A stretch of DNA of 64,000 nucleotides, taken from the NCBI GenBank assembly GCA_041738715.1, contig JBGSPI010000021.1, positions 1 through 64,000 of the forward strand. Direction: 5' to 3'. Made by a program: the position numbers and the translations under genes. The notes below the pieces were generated by a model that saw only the letters and a program-made list of their open reading frames with translations, had not been told where the DNA came from and searched no databases. This stretch comes from Chamaesiphon sp041738715 (GTDB lineage: Bacteria; Cyanobacteriota; Cyanobacteriia; Cyanobacteriales; Chamaesiphonaceae). Numbering within the stretch: the first letter of the stretch is position 1; every line of letters begins with the position of its first letter. This document shows, piece by piece, positions 53,798-61,555 of the stretch.

Positions 53798-54500
53798 TGT
53801 TGCCACTATTAGGGAAAAGAGCGCGTTTGATCTGCTCGAATTGGGCACGACCAGCAACAGAACTGGTAGATTTATGTTCGATTGCTGTAGGCGGTGGATT
53901 GGCTGCTGGCTCTGATGGCGAGCTAGGTGTTGGCTGTTGCTGCGGTGGGGTGTTCTCTGATTGGGCACTTACTCCTGGCGTATTTGCTTTGAAGAAAGTG
54001 CTGCCAACCGAAGTATTCACTGCCGAGTTATCCCAAACATCTGCCGCCGGATCGTCATCTGCTGGCATTTCCGAGGGGGAGCTAACAGGTGGGACATCCT
54101 GGAGATGTTTTGGTAGATCTCGATCTTCGACCACCGATACCTCCCGCCGACTCCGATCTCCCAGGAGTGAGTGATTGGGGATCACAGCACCTGATTCGAT
54201 CTGCGGATCGATCGCCGTTGTGCCCGCGCCGATACAAGCATCTCGATCGATCGATCCATGCCCGATAATCAATACCCCACGACCGACACAGACCCCTGCC
54301 TCCAGATAGAGATTGCCCCCAGCCGCTTGAACGATCGTCCCCGCACCAATACAGACCCCTGCCCCAATGACAATCCGACTATTTGCCTCAGCTTGGAGTA
54401 AGACTCCAGGCGCAATTGCTGCACTCGGATCGATCGAGACATTTCCATACAGATGGACCGGGACTACCTCCCTAGATACAGATCGCAGCTTAATTAACAT
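53781..54500 (-). CDS. ccmN: Carboxysome assembly protein CcmN
   Basis: A 239-residue protein. An N-terminal left-handed beta-helix (hexapeptide repeats, about 15-120; SIDPSAAIAPGVLLQAEA) binds the CcmM gamma-carbonic-anhydrase-like domain. A Pro/Ser/Asn-rich linker follows, then a C-terminal amphipathic helix (VAGRAQFEQIKRALFPNSG) that fits the encapsulation peptide recruiting CcmK shell hexamers. Its last 17 bp overlap mcdA. A 144-bp spacer with a GGAGGTGTTTTTTT-like stretch separates it from ccmM. Confidence 0.93.
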   Translation of the reverse strand: MLIKLRSVSREVVPVHLYGNVSIDPSAAIAPGVLLQAEANSRIVIGAGVCIGAGTIVQAAGGNLYLEAGVCVGRGVLIIGHGSIDRDACIGAGTTAIDPQIESGAVIPNHSLLGDRSRREVSVVEDRDLPKHLQDVPPVSSPSEMPADDDPAADVWDNSAVNTSVGSTFFKANTPGVSAQSENTPPQQQPTPSSPSEPAANPPPTAIEHKSTSSVAGRAQFEQIKRALFPNSGNNDYTA

Positions 54501-54644
54501 CAGGGGGATTGAGGAGTCAGAAGTCGGGAGCCAGCAGGAGGTGTTTTTTTACTGCTCGAATAGCGATTGACCTATTGACCAGATTTAGCAATTATCACTA
54601 ACTGTTTACTGGTAACTTTTTAGGCTTAACCGTTCGTGATAACG

Positions 54645-56270
54645 TTATGGGCGTTGGATGATTTCCTCATGCACCCGCCGTTTAGCCTTGGTATCAATGC
54701 CAATCAGCCGGACGTATTCACCTTGGTGATCCGTCAAGCAAGCTTCCAGTTGGGAAACTGCATCTTGGAGCCGACTTGCCGAGACTGGCTTACAACTGTG
54801 CCAAGAACTAGTCTGGAACCGCCGTTTATCAGCATGTTCGGTAGTAATTTGGTAGCTGTTTTCCAAGAGTCGGCGCACGGAAGCAACAACTTCGGAACTG
54901 AGGGAAGTTTTGACATTACTAGTCGCAGTTGAACCACCAAAGGAGCCACTAAATGAGCTAGTTTGACTACCACCACCATTACCACTGACGATCGCACCAC
55001 CATCACCTGGTTTGTGGATGACGACTTCGGAGACCCGTCGCCGCGCTCCTGTATCGATGCCGATCAGCCGGACGTAATCATCTGGATGCGCCGCTACTAA
55101 TTCAGTGAGCATTGCCATTGCCTCATTTTCTCGGGCACCTTGATAGGAAGGCCCACTTGTCCAGGAGGTTGCGCGGTAGCGACGAGCATCAGCGAATTCC
55201 GTACCGATGCGGAAGCCTTGATTTAAGAGTTGACGGACAGTAGCCGCGACATCACTACCACCAGTGTTGCCACCGGAACTGCCATTATTAGTCGCTGGCG
55301 CACTGCCTTTAATTGTGGCATTGCTGACTTGAGTCACAGTCCCGTCTGGGCGTTGAATGATCAGTTCGAGTACCCGCGATCGCGAGTTAGTATCCACCCC
55401 AATCAGTTGGACATATTTGCCTTGCTGTTCGTCGAGACAAGTTGCTAGACTGGCAAGAACGCTGGCTTCACTGCCTTGGGCGAGAGGTGCGCTCTGCCAA
55501 GAACTAGTCCGAAAGCGGCGGGCATCAGCATATTCCACACCCACGCGATAACCTTGGCTTAACAAACGACGAACTTGCTGACGAATGCTATCACTAATAT
55601 TGCTCATATCTTCAGTTCCAGTAGAATCATCAATAATTTCTGAATTTAAATTAGTCTCAAAAGACTGAATGCAGCCGACATCTTCGGCGCAAAGATATCC
55701 ACTCCGCAGCGAGTCATTAATCCCAATAATGTGGTGGGCAAAGTCTCGATCGTCAGATCGAACATCCGAGAGACGATCTGCTTGATGTTGACTCGTGATA
55801 ATCGAGCCAGAGGGCACATATTTACCAGGAGGAATTTCCACATTTTCAATCAAGACATGCATCATCACAATGCAACCATTACCAACCTTGGCATTAAACA
55901 CTGTCGATCGAAAGCCGATAAAACAGTCATCGCCAACATAAGCAGGGCCATGAATCAACGCTTTATGGGTAATCGAGGTTTTCGCCCCAATCCACACCGA
56001 ATAATCTTGGCTGTTATCGCCTCGCACTCGACCTTCTGCCAGCCCGTGGATCACCACTCCATCCTGAATATTGGAGCTAGCTCCAACGTAGAATGGACTA
56101 CCTTCATCCGCCCGAATTGAGACACCTGGGGCAATCATGACATTAGGTCCGATTTCCACATCGCCAATGATGCTGGTGGAGACATGCACGTAGGCACTCT
56201 CATCGATTTTCGGTCGGGATAGAGTCTGCGACCACGGGGTTGGTGGTGATGCAGCTTGACGAATCGCCAT
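54645..56270 (-). CDS. ccmM: Carboxysome scaffold CcmM, full length with three SSUL domains
   Basis: A 541-residue protein. Residues 1-205 form a gamma-carbonic anhydrase domain with His75, His102 and His107 as zinc ligands and cysteines at 194 and 200, positions that in Thermosynechococcus CcmM form the disulfide needed for activity. Three Rubisco-small-subunit-like repeats follow (about 225-310, 345-425, 455-541), each with the DARRFRTSSW-like block and KRRVxExIIQRP end. They cross-link Rubisco into the carboxysome core. An internal start would give a short CcmM form, but I did not locate it with confidence. Confidence 0.97.
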   Translation of the reverse strand: MAIRQAASPPTPWSQTLSRPKIDESAYVHVSTSIIGDVEIGPNVMIAPGVSIRADEGSPFYVGASSNIQDGVVIHGLAEGRVRGDNSQDYSVWIGAKTSITHKALIHGPAYVGDDCFIGFRSTVFNAKVGNGCIVMMHVLIENVEIPPGKYVPSGSIITSQHQADRLSDVRSDDRDFAHHIIGINDSLRSGYLCAEDVGCIQSFETNLNSEIIDDSTGTEDMSNISDSIRQQVRRLLSQGYRVGVEYADARRFRTSSWQSAPLAQGSEASVLASLATCLDEQQGKYVQLIGVDTNSRSRVLELIIQRPDGTVTQVSNATIKGSAPATNNGSSGGNTGGSDVAATVRQLLNQGFRIGTEFADARRYRATSWTSGPSYQGARENEAMAMLTELVAAHPDDYVRLIGIDTGARRRVSEVVIHKPGDGGAIVSGNGGGSQTSSFSGSFGGSTATSNVKTSLSSEVVASVRRLLENSYQITTEHADKRRFQTSSWHSCKPVSASRLQDAVSQLEACLTDHQGEYVRLIGIDTKAKRRVHEEIIQRP

Positions 56271-56314
56271 GAAAACTTCTCCTAAGACATATACATTAAC
56301 TAAATAATAATTTT

Positions 56315-56617
56315 TTACCTTGGGGCATCTCGCTTGCTGTATGTCAGATCGTTACCCACCGCCACAGTATCGACGATCGCCACAACTAGAGCATCGACAG
56401 GATAACTATCTTTGGCAGAAATCTGACGAGCAGCACTGCCTAGGCTGACTAATACTACTTCTGTCAAGCCTGCGCCCACACAGTCAGCAGCTACTTCATA
56501 CTCAGGTAAATTGTTACCTGCCGCATCAAGCATTTGCACGAGTAAAAATTTAGTCCCAGTTAAACTCGGTTCCTTATGGGTACTGACCACAGTACCCAGC
56601 ACTTTAGCTAGTTTCAT
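56315..56617 (-). CDS. ccmL: Carboxysome shell vertex protein CcmL
   Basis: A 100-residue BMV-fold protein starting MKLAKVLGTVVSTHKEPSLTG. It has the characteristic LLVQMLD, GAGLTEVVLVSLGSAAR and VDALVVAIVD segments. CcmL forms pentamers that cap the vertices of the icosahedral shell. It starts 5 bp after ccmK1 and precedes ccmM by 44 bp. Confidence 0.97.
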   Translation of the reverse strand: MKLAKVLGTVVSTHKEPSLTGTKFLLVQMLDAAGNNLPEYEVAADCVGAGLTEVVLVSLGSAARQISAKDSYPVDALVVAIVDTVAVGNDLTYSKRDAPR

Positions 56618-56622
56618 CCAGC

Positions 56623-56976
56623 TTAGGAGCGTCTACCGCCGATCGCCAATGGACCTGGGCCATTCAAGCTATCGCGAAACTGTTGGACATCTTCGGTGTA
56701 ACGCATTGGCAATACGTACTCCAGGTTTTCATGGGGACGAGCAATGATGTGAGTAGATAGCACTTGTCCGCCATTCACCCGTTTGACGGATTCTACGCCA
56801 GCAGCAACGGAAGCTTGGACTTCGGAAACATCACCACGAACGATGACAGTTACCCGACCACTGCCGATTTTTTCATAGCCGACCAGCGTGACCCGTGCGG
56901 CTTTAACCATGGCATCAGCAGCTTCTACGACTGCTGGAAAGCCTAGTGTTTCAATCATCCCAACTGCAATTGACAT
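56623..56976 (-). CDS. ccmK1: Carboxysome major shell protein CcmK1
   Basis: About 117 residues from the ATG at 56976 (AGGAG 9 nt upstream; a TTG two codons earlier is less likely). Canonical BMC hexamer with MSIAVGMIETLGFPAVVEAA, the KIGSGR pore loop and RPHENLEYVLP. It differs from CcmK2 mainly in a C-terminal extension (FRDSLNGPGPLAIGGRRS), and the two genes are almost identical in the shared part. Major facet hexamer of the beta-carboxysome. Confidence 0.95.
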   Translation of the reverse strand: MSIAVGMIETLGFPAVVEAADAMVKAARVTLVGYEKIGSGRVTVIVRGDVSEVQASVAAGVESVKRVNGGQVLSTHIIARPHENLEYVLPMRYTEDVQQFRDSLNGPGPLAIGGRRS

Positions 56977-57022
56977 TCTCAATAACTCCTAATTTTCTGC
57001 TGAAAGTGATCTTGGACTAACT

Positions 57023-57331
57023 CTAGACGCGGAATTTCTCAACATCTTCGGTGTAGTTCATCGGGAGAACGTACTCCAGGTTCTCATGGGGACGAGCAAT
57101 GATGTGAGTGGATAGCACTTCACCACCATTTACCCGCTTCACAGATTCGACACCTGCGGATACAGATGCTTGGACTTCGGAAACGTCACCACGGACGATA
57201 ACAGTCACCCGACCACTGCCGATTTTTTCATAGCCGACCAGTGTGACCCGTGCGGCTTTGACCATCGCGTCAGCAGCTTCCACAACTGCGGGAAACCCTT
57301 TGGTCTCAATCATTCCCACGGCAATAGACAT
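57023..57331 (-). CDS. ccmK2: Carboxysome major shell protein CcmK2
   Basis: A 102-residue BMC protein, first gene of the carboxysome operon. MSIAVGMIETKGFPAVVEAA, KIGSGRVTVIVRGDVSEVQ and the VLPMNYTEDVEKFRV end are typical CcmK2. It forms the main flat hexameric facets whose central pore passes bicarbonate. An AAGGACG element precedes the ATG at 57331. A 12-bp inverted repeat lies 79 bp upstream. Confidence 0.96.
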   Translation of the reverse strand: MSIAVGMIETKGFPAVVEAADAMVKAARVTLVGYEKIGSGRVTVIVRGDVSEVQASVSAGVESVKRVNGGEVLSTHIIARPHENLEYVLPMNYTEDVEKFRV

Positions 57332-57968
57332 ATATTTTTCGTCCTTAGAATAAATTTGTAGTTAAGAGCGATGATTCGCTGCTATCTGTTTGGGCAGTAC
57401 ACACCAATATTTCACATAGATTTTTATCTATGTGAAAATCAAACACTCTGCGTTCGCTATGGGCAAGCATAAACTGAGACGTTACCTTTGGCAATATAAG
57501 CAACAATTTTATTTATTTAATTTACATATCAGGAAAATTTATGCGTATAGCAATCAATCAATTAATGTATTACAAAATCTCGGAAATTGCTGATTAATTA
57601 GCTCCATCGAGGCGATCTTTGGGGAGATCGAGTCATTTTCGCGTAGGTGGGATCGCCGCTGATCAAGCAATAGCTCAATTTAGTTTCTGGAAGTGATGTT
57701 TTAGTAGTATACGTAAATTTTATCGATCCCATTGTCAAGTTATAAGAATCGAGTATTTCCTTTTCTCAGTTTTTAGCTTTATGCTGAAGTAAACCAAATT
57801 TAAATATATACACCTTAATTCTCAGAAATTAAACGTTCACACTATTAGTAATAATTCTCAATTAATAGTTTTTTATAATCTTAAGCAACATATTGTATCT
57901 TAATGATTAACATGATTTTAATGCCTTGTAATACCAACCCAAATAATCACTAATTTAGCAGCCGATCG
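57332..57968. other. AT-rich divergent regulatory spacer
   Basis: This 637-bp spacer between ccmK2 and ndhF contains no convincing open frame. It is strongly AT-rich in the right half. It must contain the promoters of both carbon-acquisition operons, and LysR-type binding sites (CcmR/CmpR) would be expected. AT-rich half-sites are too frequent here to pick one by eye. The one clear structure is the inverted repeat at 57410-57437. Confidence 0.5.
57410..57437. promoter_or_regulatory. Perfect 12-bp inverted repeat upstream of ccmK2
   Basis: TTTCACATAGAT (57410-57421) and ATCTATGTGAAA (57426-57437) are perfect complements around TTTT. The element begins 79 bp before the ccmK2 start, so it is either an operator near the promoter or a hairpin in the 5' leader. 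Its length and perfection are notable in an AT-rich region, but function is inferred from position. Confidence 0.55.
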
Positions 57969-59816
57969 ATGGTCGTACCCCCCAACCAATTTTTGCTCCA
58001 GTCTAGTTGCTGGATTCCCTTGTATGGAATTTTTGGAGCGATTCTGACGCTACCCTGGTCCATTGGGATTGTCCGCCGCAGTGGGCCACGTCCAGCAGCT
58101 TACTTTAATATCTTGATGACAGTGCTAGCCATGATTCATGGTGGACTTGCCTTTCAAGCTACATTGGGACAAGATACCCAACAATACTTATTTCATTGGC
58201 TATCAGTTGCCGATCTCGACCTGACTTTTGCAATTAAAATTTCTGAGGTCAGTGTGGGCGCAATGGAATTGGTCACTATACTCAGTCTGCTAGCGCAATT
58301 CTATGCCCTTGGCTACTTGGAAAAAGACTGGGCATTGGCTAGATTCTTCGCACTGATTGGCTTTTTTGAAGCGGCTTTGAGTGGAGTCGCAATCAGCAAT
58401 TCTTTATTCTTAACCTATGCCTTGCTGGAGTTGCTCACCCTATCAACTTACCTGTTGGTGGGCTTCTGGTATGCCCAGCCCTTAGTCGTCACCGCTGCGC
58501 GGGATGCTTTTTTGACGAAGCGAGTTGGGGATGTATTACTACTAATGGGGATGTTATCGCTGTCGGTATACGCCGGAAGTTTAAATTTTCCAGACTTGTA
58601 TGAGTGGACAGAGACAGCCCAATTATCGCCCCTCGTCTCAACCTTATTAGGATTAGCTCTAATTGCTGGACCGACTGGCAAATGCGCTCAATTTCCCTTA
58701 CATCTATGGCTAGATGAAGCAATGGAGGGACCAGGCCCAGCCTCAATTTTGCGAAATTCGGTAGTTGTGGGCGCAGGGGCTTATGTACTAATTACCTTAC
58801 AACCGATTCTGATCCTCTCACCTGTAGCTTCCGCAGTACTAGTGATATTAGGTACTGTAACTGCGATCGGGGCTTCTTTGGTATCAATCGCCCAAATTGA
58901 TATCAAACGTGCTCTAGCCCATTCTACAAGTGCCTATCTGGGTTTTGTCTTTATTGCAGTTGGCACCCAATGGACGAGCTTTGCTTTAATGGTCTTAATT
59001 TCCCATGGAATTGCCAAAGCTTTATTATTTATGAGTTCGAGCGCGGTGAGTTTGACTACTAACTGTCAAGATTTGACCGAACTAGGTGGACTAGGGCAAA
59101 AGATGCCCGCCACGAAAATTGCTTTTGTGGTGGGAAGTGCTGGCTTAGTTGGCTTTCTGCCACTAGGCGGTTTTTGGGCATTGCTCAATGGCATTGATGT
59201 TTATTGGTACGATCGACCTTGGTTAGTAGTAGTAATTTTGCTCGTAAATAGTTTAAATGCCCTGAGTTTAACCAGAGTATATCGCTTGACTTTTTTGGGT
59301 GAGGTCCGCCCAAAGACTCGTCGTGCGCCTGAAATTGGTTGGGCGATGGCAGTACCGATGGTATCACTGACGATTATTACTTTGTTAGTACCATTGGTGA
59401 TGCAAAAGCTGGAAGTTTTGCCCGGTTGGGAACTGGTAAATTTGGGAGCTACGGCTGCGCTGGTGTTATCCGGGCTAGTGGGCTTTATTGTCGGTGGGTT
59501 AATTCCCCTAGAACGGGTGGATAGACGATCGATTTTCGCTGCCTATCGCTGGTTACAGGAGTTGTTGGCACAGGATTTTTATGTATTTCAATTTTATAAA
59601 TTTACAGTAGTCGCCGCTGTTGCCTTGCTGTCGCGCGTGAGTGCTTGGATCGATCGATATATCGTAGACGGGTTGGTTAATATGGTGGGTTTTGCATCGT
59701 TGTTTGCCGGAGAGGGTTTGAAATATAGTGCTTCTGGACAATCACAATCCTATCTACTGACTATTCTTCTGGGTATTGGAGCGATTGGGATTGCTTTGTT
59801 TTGGTCTTTGTGGTAA
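57969..59816 (+). CDS. ndhF: NAD(P)H-quinone oxidoreductase subunit F, CO2-uptake type (NdhF4-like)
   Basis: A 615-residue proton-pumping membrane subunit (Nuo L/MrpA fold) with many transmembrane helices, the KRVGDVLLLMGMLSL and GPTGKCAQFPLHLWLDEAMEGP motifs containing the Lys and His of the proton path. NdhF3/NdhF4 belong to the special NDH-1 complexes that drive CO2 hydration at the thylakoid. It is followed by ndhD (15 bp) and a CupA/B gene without cupS, which suggests the NdhF4-NdhD4-CupB (constitutive) set rather than the inducible F3-D3-CupA-CupS set; this distinction is inferred. Confidence 0.88.
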   Translation: MVVPPNQFLLQSSCWIPLYGIFGAILTLPWSIGIVRRSGPRPAAYFNILMTVLAMIHGGLAFQATLGQDTQQYLFHWLSVADLDLTFAIKISEVSVGAMELVTILSLLAQFYALGYLEKDWALARFFALIGFFEAALSGVAISNSLFLTYALLELLTLSTYLLVGFWYAQPLVVTAARDAFLTKRVGDVLLLMGMLSLSVYAGSLNFPDLYEWTETAQLSPLVSTLLGLALIAGPTGKCAQFPLHLWLDEAMEGPGPASILRNSVVVGAGAYVLITLQPILILSPVASAVLVILGTVTAIGASLVSIAQIDIKRALAHSTSAYLGFVFIAVGTQWTSFALMVLISHGIAKALLFMSSSAVSLTTNCQDLTELGGLGQKMPATKIAFVVGSAGLVGFLPLGGFWALLNGIDVYWYDRPWLVVVILLVNSLNALSLTRVYRLTFLGEVRPKTRRAPEIGWAMAVPMVSLTIITLLVPLVMQKLEVLPGWELVNLGATAALVLSGLVGFIVGGLIPLERVDRRSIFAAYRWLQELLAQDFYVFQFYKFTVVAAVALLSRVSAWIDRYIVDGLVNMVGFASLFAGEGLKYSASGQSQSYLLTILLGIGAIGIALFWSLW

Positions 59817-59831
59817 GTGTAGGTAGATATA

Positions 59832-61331
59832 ATGCTGAGTGTATTAATTTGGTTGCCCTTGCTAGGGGCGGTATTAGTGGGTTGCTTGCCTGCTGTCAGA
59901 GCAAGATCGATCGCCTTAGTGATTGCTAGTTTAATGTTGGGCTGGTCACTGCTACTGCTGTTCCAGTTCGAGCCAAATGGAATCTCACCTCAATTTCGGG
60001 AAACGGTTCCTTGGATTGAATCTCTGGGTTTAAGCTATCGCCTCAGTCTCGATGGTTTATCTTTGCCATTAATTCTGTTGAATAGTCTGTTGACTGTAAT
60101 TGCAATTTATATCAGCGATTTAGAAATTGAACGTCCGCGATTGTATTATATTTTGTTGCTAATCCTGTATATAGGGGTAGCAGGGGCATTTTTAGCAGAT
60201 AATTTCTTGCTGTTTTTCATCTTTTACGAGCTAGAATTAATTCCCCTCTACCTCCTAATTGCGATTTGGGGTGGTGCGAGAAGAGGTTATGCCGCAACTA
60301 AGTTTTTGATTTATACGGCTCTCTCGGGAGTTTTTATCCTTGGTGCCTTTCTAGGACTAACCTGGTTAACTGGTTCGACAAGTTTTAATTACACTCCGTT
60401 ACTAGGTCAAACCCTGCCCTTAGCTCAACAGTTGATTCTTTTGGGTGCCATTATTATTGGCTTCGGGATTAAAATTCCGTTAGTTCCCTTCCACACTTGG
60501 CTGCCAGATGCTCACGTTGAAGCTTCTACGCCGATTTCTGTGTTGTTGGCTGGAGTGCTACTAAAGTTAGGTACTTATGGTTTATTACGGTTTGGGTTGG
60601 GATTATTTCCTGATGCTTGGGCGAATATTGCACCTTGGCTAGCCTGGTGGGCAGTAGTTAGCACTATTTATGGCTCTGCGATTGCAATTGCGCAGACGGA
60701 TATGAAAAAAATGGTCGCCTATAGTTCTATCGGACACATGGGCTTTATCTTACTCGCTTGTGCGGCGGCAACGCCATTGAGTATTGCTGGAACTGTATTT
60801 CAAATGATCAGTCATGGCTTAATTTCTGCTCTATTGTTTCTTGCTGTCGGTATCGTTTACAAGAAAACTGGGACTAGGGATTTAAAAATCCTGCATGGTT
60901 TACTCAATCCCGAACGTGGTTTACCGATTGCCGGAACTTTGATGATTGTGGGTGTGATGGCGAGTGCCGGAATGCCTGGGATGGTTGGCTTCATCTCAGA
61001 ATTTATCGTTTTTCGCGGTAGTTTTCCTGTCTTCCCAGTCCAAACATTGTTCTCGATGATTGGCACTGGTTTAACGGCTGTTTATTTCTTGTTGCTAGTC
61101 AATCGAGCCTTTTTTGGCAGGCTAACCACTGAATCTGGAAATCAACCCGATCCAGAGACAAAAGTACTGCCACTTGTCCTATGGCGGGAACGCTTACCGG
61201 GCTTTTTGCTAGCTGCACTAATTATAATTTTTGGGCTACAACCTAATTGGGTATTGCGTTGGAGTACAAGTTCGATCGCGTCTCTGAGTCCGGCGGCAAC
61301 AGTTGTTGCTGAAGTAGGTGAGCAGGTGTAG
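59832..61331 (+). CDS. ndhD: NAD(P)H-quinone oxidoreductase subunit D, CO2-uptake type (NdhD4-like)
   Basis: A 499-residue NuoM-type proton channel subunit. It shows the FFIFYELELIPLYLLIAIWGG segment with the conserved Glu, FHTWLPDAHVEASTPISVLLAGVLLKLG and AYSSIGHMGFI. With the preceding ndhF and the downstream Cup protein it forms the distal arm of a specialised NDH-1MS-type complex for CO2 uptake. Spaced 15 bp after ndhF, so same transcript. Confidence 0.9.
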   Translation: MLSVLIWLPLLGAVLVGCLPAVRARSIALVIASLMLGWSLLLLFQFEPNGISPQFRETVPWIESLGLSYRLSLDGLSLPLILLNSLLTVIAIYISDLEIERPRLYYILLLILYIGVAGAFLADNFLLFFIFYELELIPLYLLIAIWGGARRGYAATKFLIYTALSGVFILGAFLGLTWLTGSTSFNYTPLLGQTLPLAQQLILLGAIIIGFGIKIPLVPFHTWLPDAHVEASTPISVLLAGVLLKLGTYGLLRFGLGLFPDAWANIAPWLAWWAVVSTIYGSAIAIAQTDMKKMVAYSSIGHMGFILLACAAATPLSIAGTVFQMISHGLISALLFLAVGIVYKKTGTRDLKILHGLLNPERGLPIAGTLMIVGVMASAGMPGMVGFISEFIVFRGSFPVFPVQTLFSMIGTGLTAVYFLLLVNRAFFGRLTTESGNQPDPETKVLPLVLWRERLPGFLLAALIIIFGLQPNWVLRWSTSSIASLSPAATVVAEVGEQV

Positions 61332-61347
61332 GGGAAAAGGAAAAGGA

Positions 61348-61459
61348 GGCGTTGCTGATTTGAGGTATGATTTCCTTCTTCGCTAACTGCCTTATCCCCC
61401 AAGCCTAAAGCCTAAAGCCTAAAGCCTCAAAACTTTTCATACCCTGATTCAGCAACGCC
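61348..61459. mobile_element. 112-bp MITE-like element with 23-bp terminal inverted repeats
   Basis: GGCGTTGCTGA-TTTGAGG-TATGA (61348-61370) matches, at 19 of 23 positions, the complement of TCATACCCTGATTCAGCAACGCC (61437-61459). The flanking sequence GAAAAGGAAAAG occurs immediately on both sides (61334-61345 and 61460-61471), suggesting a target-site duplication. No transposase is encoded. The interior carries a four-copy heptamer. The ends resemble terminal repeats of cyanobacterial insertion sequences; the family was not identified. Confidence 0.7.
61401..61428. repeat. Heptanucleotide tandem repeat AAGCCTA x4
   Basis: Four consecutive heptamers AAGCCTA (the last ending C) start at 61401, 61408, 61415 and 61422 inside the MITE-like element. 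This resembles the short tandemly repeated repetitive (STRR) heptamers known from cyanobacteria. Confidence 0.85.
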
Positions 61460-61555
61460 GAAAAGGAAAAGGGAAACAAATAATCAAATTTTGGGAGATT
61501 TAGTTTGTTCGGGGAAAGTATGTTCATAATTCATAATTTATAATCCATAATTTTT

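Noticed and set aside
53797..53968. N-terminal extension of McdA by 57 residues to 53968
   Set aside because: The extension is Gln/Ser-rich, overlaps ccmN deeply and adds nothing to the ParA fold; the ATG at 53797 directly precedes the conserved start.
57332..57968. Specific CcmR/CmpR binding sites in the ccm-ndh spacer
   Set aside because: The spacer is so AT-rich that TTA/TAA half-sites occur by chance; none stood out, so none was annotated.
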